Assembly (NCBI RefSeq): GCF_900157385.1
Contig: NZ_LT717701.1
Location: forward strand, 1,585,772-1,649,771
Direction: 5' to 3'
Length of the DNA: 64,000 nucleotides
Source: Mycobacterium terramassiliense
GTDB lineage: Bacteria; Actinomycetota; Actinomycetes; Mycobacteriales; Mycobacteriaceae
The first letter of the stretch is position 1; the number at the start of each line of letters is the position of its first letter. Of the stretch, positions 50,281 to 58,759 are shown piece by piece. Position numbers and translations under genes: made by a program. The notes beneath the pieces are model-generated. The model was given only the letters and a program-made list of their open reading frames with translations, was not told where the DNA came from and made no database searches.

Positions 50281-50400
50281 CTCACTCGACTTCGGTGTCG
50301 GATGCTCGTCTCGCTCCCGTCACTGCGTTCCGCTCACTCGACTTCGGTGTCGGATGCTCGTCTCGCTCCCGTCACTGCGTTCCGCTCACTCGACTTCGGG
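50281..50400. repeat. 52-bp tandem repeat (2.3 copies) at the end of metG
   Basis: Unit CTCACTCGACTTCGGTGTCG and onward, 52 bp, at 50281-50332 and 50333-50384, with a 15-bp third start at 50385-50399. The copies are identical as read. The partial copy contains the metG stop and last codons, so the array arose by copying the 3' end of metG. A possible VNTR locus. Confidence 0.93.
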
Positions 50401-51942
50401 CGCTGGCGGCTGATAGCGCGGGAACACACCCGTCGGTGCCGGCAGCGCGGTCCCCGGGACCAGTCGCGCGCCGATGGCGGTGAAAGCGCGTCGGTCTTCG
50501 GCCTGACCGAGCAGGTCGAGCAGCCTGCCGGCCGACTCGGGCATCACGGGTTGGACCAGCAGCGCCGCGATGCGGACCGCTTCGCAGGTGGTGTACAGCA
50601 CGGCGCGAAACCTCGCCTGATCGGCCTCGGAGTCGCTCTTGCGCAGCACCCACGGCTGCTGGGCGGAGAAGTACTTGTTGGCATCCCCGAGCATCAGCCA
50701 GATTGCCTCGAGCGCCAGATGCATGGCCTGCGCGTCGAAGTGGGCGCGCACCCGCTCCAGCAAGCCGTCGGCGGCCGCCAGCAGTTCGCTGTCGGCGGCG
50801 CTCAACTCGCCCGGGTCGGGCACCACCCCACCGAGGTTCTTGGCCACCATCGACAGCGACCGTTGGGCCAGGTTGCCCAGCTCGTTGGCGAGGTCGGTGT
50901 TGATCCGGGTGATGATCGCCTCTTCGCTATAGCTGCCGTCCTGGCCGAACGGGACCTCGCGCAACAGGAAATAGCGCACCTGGTCCACCCCGAAGGTGTC
51001 GACCAGGTCCTCCGGGGGAACGATGTTGCCCACCGACTTGCTCATCTTTTCGCCGCGGTTGAGCAGGAACCCGTGTGCGAAAACCCGCCGCGGCAGCTCG
51101 ATTCCCGCCGACATCAAGAAGGCCGGCCAGTAGACGGCGTGAAACCGGATGATGTCCTTGCCGATCATGTGCAGGTCGGCCGGCCAGTAGCGGCGGAACA
51201 GCTCGGAGTCGGTGTCGGGGAATCCCGCCCCGGTCAGGTAGTTGGTCAGCGCGTCCACCCAGACGTACATGACGTGATCGGGGTGCTCGGGCACCTGCAC
51301 CCCCCAGTCGAACGACGTCCTCGAGATCGACAGGTCGCGCAAGCCGCCGGAGACGAAGCTGACCACCTCGTTGCGCCGCACCTCGGGGGCGATGAAGTCC
51401 GGGTTCGCCTCGTAGTGGGCCAGCAGCTTGTCGGTGTACGCGGAGAGCCGAAAGAAGTAGGTCTGCTCCTCGGTCCAGGTCACCGGGGTGCCGGTTTCGG
51501 TGGCGATCCGCGTCCCGTCCACGACCTCGGTCTCCGATTCGACGAAGAATCGCTCGTCGCGCACCGAATACCAGCCCTCGTAGGTGTCCAGGTAGATGTC
51601 GCCGGCGGCGGCCATCCGCCGCCAGATCTCCTTGGACGCCTCGTGGTGGTCGGCGTCGGTGGTGCGGATGAACCTGTCGAAGGAGACGTTGAGCCGCTCC
51701 TGCAGACGCTGGAACACGTCGGAGTTGCGGCGAGCCAGCTCGGCGGTGGGCAGCCCTTCGGCCGCGGCGGCCTGCGCCACCTTCAGGCCATGCTCGTCGG
51801 TTCCGGTCAGGAAGCGCACGTCGAAACCGTCGAGCCGCTTGAACCGCGCGATGGCGTCGGTGGCGATGTACTCGTACGCGTGCCCCAGGTGCGGCGCGGC
51901 GTTGGGGTACGTGATCGCGGTGGTGACGTAGTAGGGCTTCAT
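50386..51942 (-). CDS. metG: Methionyl-tRNA synthetase
   Basis: A 518-residue class I synthetase that charges tRNA-Met. The HIGH-like signature reads PHLGHAYEY and the KMSKS loop GEKMSKSVGN. The zinc-knuckle cysteines of the larger MetRS form are absent, so this is the short form, as in M. tuberculosis (MetS). The ATG at 51942 is 24 bp from the divergent tatD. The stop at 50386 lies in a 52-bp repeat. Confidence 0.96.
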   Translation of the reverse strand: MKPYYVTTAITYPNAAPHLGHAYEYIATDAIARFKRLDGFDVRFLTGTDEHGLKVAQAAAAEGLPTAELARRNSDVFQRLQERLNVSFDRFIRTTDADHHEASKEIWRRMAAAGDIYLDTYEGWYSVRDERFFVESETEVVDGTRIATETGTPVTWTEEQTYFFRLSAYTDKLLAHYEANPDFIAPEVRRNEVVSFVSGGLRDLSISRTSFDWGVQVPEHPDHVMYVWVDALTNYLTGAGFPDTDSELFRRYWPADLHMIGKDIIRFHAVYWPAFLMSAGIELPRRVFAHGFLLNRGEKMSKSVGNIVPPEDLVDTFGVDQVRYFLLREVPFGQDGSYSEEAIITRINTDLANELGNLAQRSLSMVAKNLGGVVPDPGELSAADSELLAAADGLLERVRAHFDAQAMHLALEAIWLMLGDANKYFSAQQPWVLRKSDSEADQARFRAVLYTTCEAVRIAALLVQPVMPESAGRLLDLLGQAEDRRAFTAIGARLVPGTALPAPTGVFPRYQPPAPEVE

Positions 51943-51954
51943 CGGGACTCACCC

Positions 51955-51960
51955 TATTGT
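51955..51960 (+). promoter_or_regulatory. -10 element of a leaderless tatD
   Basis: TATTGT lies 6 nt before the GTG at 51967, where transcription should begin. There is no Shine-Dalgarno, so the transcript is probably leaderless; this decides the start. Confidence 0.5.
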
Positions 51961-51966
51961 GTGGCG

Positions 51967-52821
51967 GTGAGCTCCAACCGCTCCGGTAAACGCGAGGCGC
52001 CTCCGGCGCCCGAACCGCTGGCGCCCCTGATCGACGCCCACACCCATCTCGACGCGGTCGGCGGCGGACCCGACACGGGCGCCGGGGACGTGCGGGCCAT
52101 CGTGGACCGCGCCGCGGCCGTCGGCGTGGAAGCGGTGGTCACCATCGCCGACGACCTGGACTCGGCGCGCTGGGTCACGCGGGCCGCCGACTGGGATCCC
52201 CGCGTCTATGCCGCCGTGGCGTTGCACCCGACTCGTGCGAACGCGCTGGACGACGCCGCCCGTGCCGAGATCGAGCGGCTGGTCGGCCTGCCCAGGGTGG
52301 TGGCCGTCGGCGAAACGGGGATGGACCTGTACTGGCCCGGCCGCCTGGACGGGTGCGCGGATCCCGGCGTGCAGCGGGACGCCTTCGCCTGGCACATCGA
52401 CCTGGCCAAGCGGTGCGGCAAACCGCTGATGATCCACAACCGAGAGGCTGACGCCGCGGTCCTCGACGTGCTGGCGGCCGAGGGCGCCCCCGACGTCGTG
52501 ATCTTTCACTGCTTTTCCTCCGACGCCGCGATGGCCCGCCGCTGCGCGGCCGCCGGGTGGTTGCTGAGCCTGTCGGGGACGGTGAGTTTCCGCAACGCCC
52601 GCGCCCTGCGGGAGGCGGTGCCGCTGATACCTCTCGAGCAGCTTTTGGTGGAAACCGACGCGCCTTTTCTGACGCCGCACCCCTACCGGGGTGCAGTTAA
52701 CGAGCCGTACTGCCTTCCCTATACTGTGCGGGCGATCGCTGAACTGCTGGAGCGCCGTCCCGAGGAATTGGCGCAAATCACGACTAGCAATGCCCGGCGG
52801 GTTTACGGGCTGGCCTCGTGA
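51967..52821 (+). CDS. tatD: TatD-family metal-dependent hydrolase
   Basis: A 284-residue TIM-barrel hydrolase of the TatD DNase family. Metal ligands: DAHTHLD near the N-terminus, the Glu in VAVGETGMDLY, KPLMIHNREAD, IFHCFSSD and the Asp in LLVETDAPFL. TatD proteins act as 3'-5' exonucleases or deacylases in DNA repair and turnover. The GTG at 51967 is chosen from the promoter; a GTG at 51961 is close. About 20 extra residues (SSNRSGKREAPPAPEP) precede the conserved part. Confidence 0.92.
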   Translation: MSSNRSGKREAPPAPEPLAPLIDAHTHLDAVGGGPDTGAGDVRAIVDRAAAVGVEAVVTIADDLDSARWVTRAADWDPRVYAAVALHPTRANALDDAARAEIERLVGLPRVVAVGETGMDLYWPGRLDGCADPGVQRDAFAWHIDLAKRCGKPLMIHNREADAAVLDVLAAEGAPDVVIFHCFSSDAAMARRCAAAGWLLSLSGTVSFRNARALREAVPLIPLEQLLVETDAPFLTPHPYRGAVNEPYCLPYTVRAIAELLERRPEELAQITTSNARRVYGLAS

Positions 52822-52904
52822 CCGGCGCCGCGGCGGGTGATTTCTACAACAACGCCGCGCCGGAGTTGCCCAACATTGGCCGGTTCGTTACCGTCTTGTG
52901 ATCG

Positions 52905-52985
52905 TAAGGTCGGGGGCCCCTGGGCCCTTTTGTCATTTTCCTGCTGAGTGTTACGTAACTGTTGCTGAGGTCGGGGTAGCGCGCG
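52905..52985 (+). promoter_or_regulatory. rpfB leader: promoter, terminator-like hairpin, palindrome
   Basis: TAAGGT (52905-52910) is a candidate -10. GGGCC (52914-52918) and GGCCC (52923-52927) form a short hairpin followed by TTTT (52928-52931) and a second T-rich run, like an intrinsic terminator. GTTACGTAAC (52950-52959) is a perfect palindrome before the rpfB start. In M. tuberculosis an RNA switch with premature termination has been reported in the rpfB leader. The hairpin could instead simply end the tatD transcript. Confidence 0.5.
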
Positions 52986-54113
52986 TTGACTGTATTGACA
53001 AAACTTCATCACAATTCGTCACCCACGTTGCGCCTCCTAGTCGGAGCGCTGTTGTTGGTACTGGGGTGCGCCGGCGGGCTTGCGGTCTCCGCGTCCAAGA
53101 CGGTCACGCTGACCGTGGACGGAATGGCGATGCGGGTGACGACCATGAAGTCGCGAGTGATCGACATCGTCCGGGAGAACGGCTACAACGTCGACGACCG
53201 GGACGACCTCTACCCCGCCGGCGACGTGCAGGTCCACGACGCCGCCAATATCGTCCTGCGGCGCAGCCGTCCGCTGCAGATCTCGCTGGACGGCCACGAC
53301 GCCAAGCAGGTATGGACGACGGCATCAACCGTCGACGAGGCGCTGGCTCAACTCGCGATGACCGACACCGCCCCGGCCGCGGCGAATCGCGGCAGCCGCG
53401 TGCCGCTGGCGGGGATGACGCTGCCGGTCGTGAGCGCCAAGACGGTCCAGATCAACGACGGCGGCGCGGTGCGCACCGTGCACCTGCCGGCGCCCAACGT
53501 CGCGGGGCTGTTGAACGCCGCCGGCGCGCCGCTGCTGGAGAGCGACCAGGTGACGCCCGGTGCGGCGTCCCCGATCGTCGACGGGATGCAGATCCAGGTC
53601 ACCCGCAACCGGATCCAGCGGGTTACCGAGCGGGTGCCGCTGCAGCCGCCCGCACGCCGGATCGAAGACCCGGGAATGAACGTCAGCCGCCAGGTCGTCG
53701 AGGACCCGGGCAGCCCGGGCACGCAGGACGTGACGTTCGCGGTGGCCACCGTCAACGGGGTCGAGACCGGGCGACTGCCCGTTGCCAACACGGTGATCAC
53801 GCCGGCCCGTGAGGCTGTGGTGCGCGTGGGCACCAAGCCCGGCACCGACGTGCCCCCGGTGAGCAACGGGTCCGTGTGGGACGCCATCGCGGGCTGCGAG
53901 GCGGGCGGAAACTGGGCGATCAACACCGGCAACGGGTATTACGGGGGTGTGCAGTTCGACCAGGGCACCTGGGAGCGCAACGGCGGGCTGCGGTTTGCGC
54001 CGCGCGCTGACCTCGCCACCCGTGAGGAGCAGATCGCCGTTGCCGAGGTGACCCGGGAACGGCAGGGCTGGGGCGCCTGGCCGGTGTGCAGCGGAAGAGC
54101 TGGTGCAAGCTGA
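52986..54113 (+). CDS. rpfB: Resuscitation-promoting factor RpfB
   Basis: A 375-residue exported cell-wall enzyme that wakes dormant cells. After a signal or anchor (about 16-36) come three DUF348 repeats (VTLTVDGMAMRVTTMKSRV; PLQISLDGHDAKQVWTTAS; KTVQINDGG), a G5 domain (about 205-285) and a C-terminal lysozyme-like Rpf domain. The catalytic Glu is in IAGCEAGGNWAIN, and the Cys pair C304 and C368 (approximate) should form the disulphide. TTG at 52986 gives 14 extra N-terminal residues; a TTG at 53028 matches the known M. tuberculosis start better. The signal's Cys is in LVLGCAGG; the SASK at the usual lipobox site lacks Cys. Confidence 0.95.
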   Translation: MTVLTKLHHNSSPTLRLLVGALLLVLGCAGGLAVSASKTVTLTVDGMAMRVTTMKSRVIDIVRENGYNVDDRDDLYPAGDVQVHDAANIVLRRSRPLQISLDGHDAKQVWTTASTVDEALAQLAMTDTAPAAANRGSRVPLAGMTLPVVSAKTVQINDGGAVRTVHLPAPNVAGLLNAAGAPLLESDQVTPGAASPIVDGMQIQVTRNRIQRVTERVPLQPPARRIEDPGMNVSRQVVEDPGSPGTQDVTFAVATVNGVETGRLPVANTVITPAREAVVRVGTKPGTDVPPVSNGSVWDAIAGCEAGGNWAINTGNGYYGGVQFDQGTWERNGGLRFAPRADLATREEQIAVAEVTRERQGWGAWPVCSGRAGAS

Positions 54114-55015
54114 CCATCCGGCTGCTCGGGCGCACCGAGATCAGGCGGCTGGCCAAAGAACTGGAATTTCGGCCACGCAAGGCTCTGGGGCAGAACTTCG
54201 TCCATGACGCCAACACCGTGCGGCGGGTGGTCGCGACCTCCGGCATCGGCCGGTCCGACCACGTCCTGGAGGTCGGCCCCGGCCTCGGTTCGCTGACCCT
54301 GGCGCTGCTGGACCGCGGCGCCGCCGTCACCGCCGTGGAAATCGACCCGGTGCTGGCCGGCCGGCTGCCCCAGACCGTCGCCGAGCATTCGCACAGTGAG
54401 GCCCATCGGCTGACGGTCCGCAACCGCGACGTGTTGGCCCTGCGCCGCGACGAGCTGCCCGCCGAACCCACGGCCGTGGTCGCCAACCTGCCCTACAACG
54501 TCGCCGTGCCCGCGTTGTTGCATCTGCTCGCCGAATTCCCATCCATTCGCGTCCTCACTGTGATGGTGCAGGCCGAGGTCGCCGAGCGGCTGGCCGCCGA
54601 GCCCGGCGGCAAGGAGTACGGCGTGCCCAGCGTGAAGGTCCGCTTCTTCGGGCGGGTACGTCGCTGCGGCACGGTCTCGCCGACCGTCTTCTGGCCAATT
54701 CCGCGCGTCTATTCCGGGCTGGTTCGCATCGACCGGTACCCGACGTCACCGTGGCCGACCGACGAAGCCTTCCGGCGGCAGGTGTTCGAGCTGGTGGACA
54801 TCGCGTTCGCCCAGCGGCGCAAGACGTCTCGCAACGCGTTCGCCGGGTGGGCGGGCTCCGGCAACGAATCGGCGAATCGGCTGCTGGCCGCCAGCATCGA
54901 TCCGGCGCGTCGCGGTGAGACGCTGGCCATCGACGACTTCGTGCGCCTGTTGCGGCGTTCGGGCAGCGGTGACGACACGCTGCCGCACGTCTCGGGGCAC
55001 GCTTCCGCGAGCTGA
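54086..55015 (+). CDS. rsmA: 16S rRNA dimethyladenosine transferase
   Basis: A 309-residue KsgA/Dim1-family enzyme that dimethylates A1518 and A1519 of 16S rRNA, and whose loss gives kasugamycin resistance in other bacteria. Motifs: KALGQNFVHDANTVRRVV, VLEVGPGLGSLTLALL, VTAVEIDPVLA, VVANLPYNVAVPALL and FWPIPRVYSGLVRI. The GTG at 54086 lies inside the end of rpfB (28-nt overlap), so translation is coupled. It belongs with rpfB and ispE. Confidence 0.95.
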   Translation: MQRKSWCKLTIRLLGRTEIRRLAKELEFRPRKALGQNFVHDANTVRRVVATSGIGRSDHVLEVGPGLGSLTLALLDRGAAVTAVEIDPVLAGRLPQTVAEHSHSEAHRLTVRNRDVLALRRDELPAEPTAVVANLPYNVAVPALLHLLAEFPSIRVLTVMVQAEVAERLAAEPGGKEYGVPSVKVRFFGRVRRCGTVSPTVFWPIPRVYSGLVRIDRYPTSPWPTDEAFRRQVFELVDIAFAQRRKTSRNAFAGWAGSGNESANRLLAASIDPARRGETLAIDDFVRLLRRSGSGDDTLPHVSGHASAS

Positions 55016-55052
55016 CCGGGCGCCGTTGCGCGCGGTTGGCCTTGCGCAGCGA

Positions 55053-55058
55053 TAGTCT
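55053..55058 (+). promoter_or_regulatory. Candidate internal promoter for ispE
   Basis: TAGTCT at 55053-55058 is a reasonable -10, 17 bp before the ispE ATG, between rsmA and ispE. A GTG at 55065 opens a five-codon frame (VADNV) that ends across the ATG. Confidence 0.35.
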
Positions 55059-55074
55059 GCTGCCGTGGCTGACA

Positions 55075-56025
55075 ATGTCTGACGGCAACACCGCCGCGCA
55101 GTGGGTGCCCACCGGGTCGGTCACCGTCCGCGTGCCGGGCAAGGTCAACCTGTACCTGGCGGTGGACGATCGCCGCGAGGACGGCTACCACGAGCTGACG
55201 ACGGTGTTTCAGGCCGTTTCGCTGCTCGACGAGGTGACCGTCCGCAACGCCGACGTGCTGTCGCTCGAGCTCGTCGGCGAGGGCGCCGGCACGCTGCCCA
55301 CCGACGAGCGCAACCTCGCCTGGCAGGCCGCCGAGCTGATGGCCGAGCATGTGGGGCGGGCGCCGGATGTGTCGATCATGATCGACAAGTCCATCCCGGT
55401 GGCCGGCGGCATGGCGGGAGGCAGCGCGGACGCGGCGGCGGTGCTGGTCGCGATGAACTCGCTGTGGGAGCTCAACGTGCCACGCCGGGACCTGCACACG
55501 CTCGCCGCGCGGCTGGGCAGCGACGTGCCGTTCGCCCTGCACGGCGGCACCGCGCTGGGAACCGGCCGCGGCGAGGAGCTGGCCACCGTGCTGTCCCGCA
55601 ACAGCTTCCACTGGGTACTGGCGTTCGCCCACGGCGAGTTGCTCACCCCCGACGTCTTCGCCGAGCTGGACCGGCTTCGGGACGGCGGGGATCCGCCGCG
55701 ACTCGACGAGCCCGGGCCGGTGCTGGCGGCCCTGGCCGCCGGCGATCCCGAGCAACTGGCGCCGCTGCTGGGCAACGAGATGCAAGCGGCCGCGGTGAGC
55801 CTCAACCCGGCGCTGCGCAGCGCGCTGCGCGCCGGTGTGGAGGCCGGCGCCCTGGCGGGCATTGTGTCCGGCTCGGGCCCGACGTGCGCCTTCCTGTGCA
55901 CCTCGGCGGGCGAGGCGGTCGATGTCGGAACCCGGCTGTCCGGCGAGGGCGTCTGTCGCACCGTGCGGGTCGCCAGCGGTCCGGTACCGGGCGCCCGCGT
56001 GGTGCCGACACCCACTGAAGTGTGA
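55075..56025 (+). CDS. ispE: 4-diphosphocytidyl-2-C-methyl-D-erythritol kinase
   Basis: A 316-residue GHMP kinase of the non-mevalonate isoprenoid pathway. It phosphorylates CDP-ME to CDP-MEP. Motifs: VPGKVNLYLAVDDRREDGYH, the ATP loop SIPVAGGMAGGSADAAAVLV and GIVSGSGPTCAFLC. It shares an operon with rpfB and rsmA. The ATG at 55075 is chosen; the frame stays open upstream to 55036. A conserved core starts at PTGSVTVRVPGK. Confidence 0.95.
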   Translation: MSDGNTAAQWVPTGSVTVRVPGKVNLYLAVDDRREDGYHELTTVFQAVSLLDEVTVRNADVLSLELVGEGAGTLPTDERNLAWQAAELMAEHVGRAPDVSIMIDKSIPVAGGMAGGSADAAAVLVAMNSLWELNVPRRDLHTLAARLGSDVPFALHGGTALGTGRGEELATVLSRNSFHWVLAFAHGELLTPDVFAELDRLRDGGDPPRLDEPGPVLAALAAGDPEQLAPLLGNEMQAAAVSLNPALRSALRAGVEAGALAGIVSGSGPTCAFLCTSAGEAVDVGTRLSGEGVCRTVRVASGPVPGARVVPTPTEV

Positions 56026-56281
56026 AATCGCGCTCATCGCGCGCCACAGTTTGGCAGTTACTTAAGAGGAGTTTAAGATGGCTCCCGGTGACGAGCAGCG
56101 CTAAGCACGACCACTCAACTCCGTCGTCCGCCGGGCATCCCGGCGGACTCGTCGGCTCACCACCGCTTCGAGACCTAACCGCTGCCCAACTGTGCTCGCG
56201 CGCCTGCTACACAGCGGCGCCCAGCAGGCGGAATATGAGAATCCGGGCCTTGGGGAATTTGCCGGAACCGAGGAGGTATTT
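56026..56281 (+). promoter_or_regulatory. Leader region of pks16 with an RBS hairpin and mini-ORF
   Basis: A 256-bp gap. CTTAA and TTAAG flank GAGGAGT (56061-56077), so a Shine-Dalgarno lies in the loop of a small hairpin. It precedes an 8-codon ATG frame (56078-56104, MAPGDEQR). AT-rich here. M. tuberculosis has a small hypothetical gene (Rv1012, from memory) in this interval; I see no counterpart. Confidence 0.4.
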
Positions 56282-57916
56282 GTGAGCAGGTTTACCGACA
56301 AGATGTTCCGCAATGCCCGCACGGCGCAGACGGGCATGGTCACCGGTGAACCGTACGAGCCCGTTCGGCACACCTGGGGCGAAGTTCACGAGCGCGCTCG
56401 CCGCATCGCCGGCGGCTTGGCCGCCTCGGGCATCGGCCTCGGCGACGCCGTCGGCGTGCTCGCCGGCTTCCCGGTGGAGATCGCCCCGACGGCGCAGGGG
56501 CTGTGGATGCGCGGCGCCAGCCTGACCATGCTGCACCAGCCCACGCCGCGCACCGACCTGGCCGTGTGGGCCGAGGACACCATGACCGTCATCGGCATGA
56601 TCGAGGCCAAGGCCGTCATCGTCTCCGAGCCCTTCATGGTCGCCATCCCGGTGCTCGAGGAGAAGGGCATCAGGGTCCTGACCGTCGCCGACCTGCTGGC
56701 CTCGGAGCCGATCGACCCGATCGAGGTCGGCGAGGACGACCTGGCGCTGATGCAGCTGACGTCGGGTTCGACCGGATCACCCAAGGCCGTCCAGATCACC
56801 CACCGCAACATCTACTCCAATGCCGAGGCCATGTTCATCGGCGCCCAATACGACGTCGACAAGGACGTCATGGTGAGCTGGCTGCCGTGCTTCCACGACA
56901 TGGGCATGGTCGGCTTCCTGACCATCCCGATGTACTTCGGCGCCGAGCTGGTCAAAGTCACACCGATGGACTTCCTGCGCGACACGCTGCTGTGGGCCAA
57001 GCTCATCGACAAGTACAAGGGCACCATGACCGCGGCGCCCAACTTCGCCTACGCGCTGCTGGCCAAGCGGTTGCGCCGCAACGCCAAGCCGGGTGATTTC
57101 GACCTGTCCACGCTGCGGTTCGCGCTGTCGGGGGCCGAGCCCGTCGAACCCGCCGACGTCGAAGACCTGCTCGACGCGGGCAAGCCGTTCGGGCTGAGGC
57201 CCTCGGCGATCCTGCCGGCCTACGGCATGGCCGAAACGACGCTGGCCGTGTCGTTCTCGGAGTGCAACGCCGGCCTCGTCGTCGACGAGGTCGACGCCGA
57301 CCTGCTGGCGGCCCTGCGCCGGGCCGTGCCCGCCACCAAGGGCAACACCCGCCGGCTGGCCACGCTGGGTCCCCTGCTGAAGGACCTCGAGGCCCGCATC
57401 ATCGACGAGAACGGCAACGTGATGCCCGCGCGCGGCGTCGGCGTCATCGAGCTGCGCGGCGAGTCGCTGACGCCCGGCTACCTCACCATGGGCGGCTTCA
57501 TCCCGGCCCAGGACGAGCACGGCTGGTACGACACCGGTGACCTCGGCTATCTGACCGAGGAGGGCCACGTCGTGGTCTGCGGACGCGTCAAGGACGTGAT
57601 CATCATGGCGGGGCGCAACATCTACCCGACCGACATCGAACGGGCCGCCGGTCGCGTCGAGGGGGTCCGGCCGGGCTGCGCCGTCGCTGTGCGCCTGGAT
57701 GCCGGCCACTCCCGCGAGACGTTCGCCGTCGCGGTCGAGTCCAACGCGTGGCAGGACCCGGTCGAGGTGCGCCGCATCGAGCACCAGGTCGCCCACGAAG
57801 TAGTGGCCGAGGTCGACGTGCGGCCGCGCAACGTCGTGGTGCTGGGCCCCGGCACCATCCCGAAGACCCCGTCGGGCAAGCTGCGCCGCTCCACGTCGGT
57901 CAGCCTGGTCAGCTAG
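56282..57916 (+). CDS. pks16: FadD-like acyl-AMP ligase (Pks16)
   Basis: A 544-residue adenylate-forming enzyme, a length I recall also for M. tuberculosis Pks16. ATP motif LTSGSTGSPKAVQITHRNI, the ANL block AYGMAETTLAVSFSE, and WYDTGDLGYL with the hinge and lysine in PSGKLRR. Activates a carboxylic acid as the acyl-AMP; whether it then goes to CoA or a carrier is unknown, and the name Pks16 does not mean polyketide synthase. The GTG at 56282 follows GAGGAGG. Confidence 0.92.
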   Translation: MSRFTDKMFRNARTAQTGMVTGEPYEPVRHTWGEVHERARRIAGGLAASGIGLGDAVGVLAGFPVEIAPTAQGLWMRGASLTMLHQPTPRTDLAVWAEDTMTVIGMIEAKAVIVSEPFMVAIPVLEEKGIRVLTVADLLASEPIDPIEVGEDDLALMQLTSGSTGSPKAVQITHRNIYSNAEAMFIGAQYDVDKDVMVSWLPCFHDMGMVGFLTIPMYFGAELVKVTPMDFLRDTLLWAKLIDKYKGTMTAAPNFAYALLAKRLRRNAKPGDFDLSTLRFALSGAEPVEPADVEDLLDAGKPFGLRPSAILPAYGMAETTLAVSFSECNAGLVVDEVDADLLAALRRAVPATKGNTRRLATLGPLLKDLEARIIDENGNVMPARGVGVIELRGESLTPGYLTMGGFIPAQDEHGWYDTGDLGYLTEEGHVVVCGRVKDVIIMAGRNIYPTDIERAAGRVEGVRPGCAVAVRLDAGHSRETFAVAVESNAWQDPVEVRRIEHQVAHEVVAEVDVRPRNVVVLGPGTIPKTPSGKLRRSTSVSLVS

Positions 57917-57945
57917 CGACCCCTCCCGCCGCCGCCCCTTCCTGC

Positions 57946-58005
57946 GCGAGCGTGCGCAGATTGCCGCGGTTTGCGGTGTGTCGCTGTACCAACACGCACG
58001 CTCGC
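57946..58005. repeat. Inverted repeat between pks16 and a TetR gene
   Basis: Perfect 11-bp arms GCGAGCGTGCG (57946-57956) and CGCACGCTCGC (57995-58005) fill the gap between two convergent genes. Similar GCGAGCGTGCG hairpins are dispersed between genes in mycobacteria as I recall. Likely a two-way terminator. Confidence 0.85.
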
Positions 58006-58018
58006 CGACGGCTCCGCA

Positions 58019-58627
58019 TCACCGCAGCGGGGAGAGCCCCGACCGCACCAAGTCCAGACAGGTCGCGGAGATGGCACCCAAGTCCTCGACACAGCCGTTG
58101 CGCCCCCACGTCTCCACCCCGACGACCATGGCCGCGGCCAGTGTGGAGCCCGCGACGCCGGCGACGAGATCGATGTTCTCCACGTCGGGGTAGCGCTGCA
58201 TGACGAAGTCGGTGATGACCGCGGCGAACGAGGACTGGACCACCCGCAGGTGGCTGGCGATCTGGTCCCCGGTGATCAGTTCGGCGCGGGCGAGCGCCGC
58301 CTGCCGAACCAGCTCGATGTCGTGCGGATAGCTTTCCATGCTGGCCAGCACCGCCTCGAACACCGACTCGGAGCGCGGCCGTTTCGCCAGCGCATCGGCC
58401 AGCCATTCCACCTGGGTGTCGTAGTCCTGGAACAGCACGGCTTCCTTGGTGGGAAAGTGCCGGAAAAATGTGCGCTCGGTGACGCCGGCTTCCTGCGCGA
58501 GCTGCTGCACCGTGACTTTGGCGAAGCCTTCGCTGGCGAACCGCCTCAAGGCAACCTGCCGCAGCGCCTCATGGGTTCGGCTGTGGCGCAGCTTGTGCAG
58601 GTTCGTCCGCTCGCTCATACCTCGCAT
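58019..58627 (-). CDS. TetR-family regulator
   Basis: A 202-residue TetR repressor. The helix-turn-helix is in VTVQQLAQEAGVTERTFFRHF, and a helical ligand pocket follows. It is divergent from the oxidoreductase operon; four TGTCAG-type palindromes lie at 58647-58684 and at 61585-61621, all in promoter regions, so it is the probable regulator of both. An ATG at 58618 (MSERTN) is an alternative start. Its ligand could be the substrate of the operon, perhaps a lipid or isoprenoid. Confidence 0.87.
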   Translation of the reverse strand: MRGMSERTNLHKLRHSRTHEALRQVALRRFASEGFAKVTVQQLAQEAGVTERTFFRHFPTKEAVLFQDYDTQVEWLADALAKRPRSESVFEAVLASMESYPHDIELVRQAALARAELITGDQIASHLRVVQSSFAAVITDFVMQRYPDVENIDLVAGVAGSTLAAAMVVGVETWGRNGCVEDLGAISATCLDLVRSGLSPLR

Positions 58628-58646
58628 CCCATCACATCCGACGCCC

Positions 58647-58691
58647 TGTCAGCGCCGACATCTTTCAATTGGGTCAGTACTGACATATATT
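58647..58691 (+). promoter_or_regulatory. TetR operators and promoter of the oxidoreductase operon
   Basis: TGTCAGCGCCGACA (58647-58660) and perfect palindrome GTCAGTACTGAC (58673-58684). The second sits between -35 TTTCAA (58663-58668) and -10 TATATT (58686-58691), which have a 17-bp spacing. Repressor binding would block the promoter. Confidence 0.8.
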
Positions 58692-58759
58692 AGGGGCGCC
58701 CCTCGGCGGGCGCCTTGGCCAGGTCGCCTCGAAGACCATTCGGAGAAGGAGCATGAGCG

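Noticed and set aside
50257..51966. An upstream extension of tatD to about 850 codons
   Set aside because: It is antisense to metG; the conserved TatD part starts after 51967.
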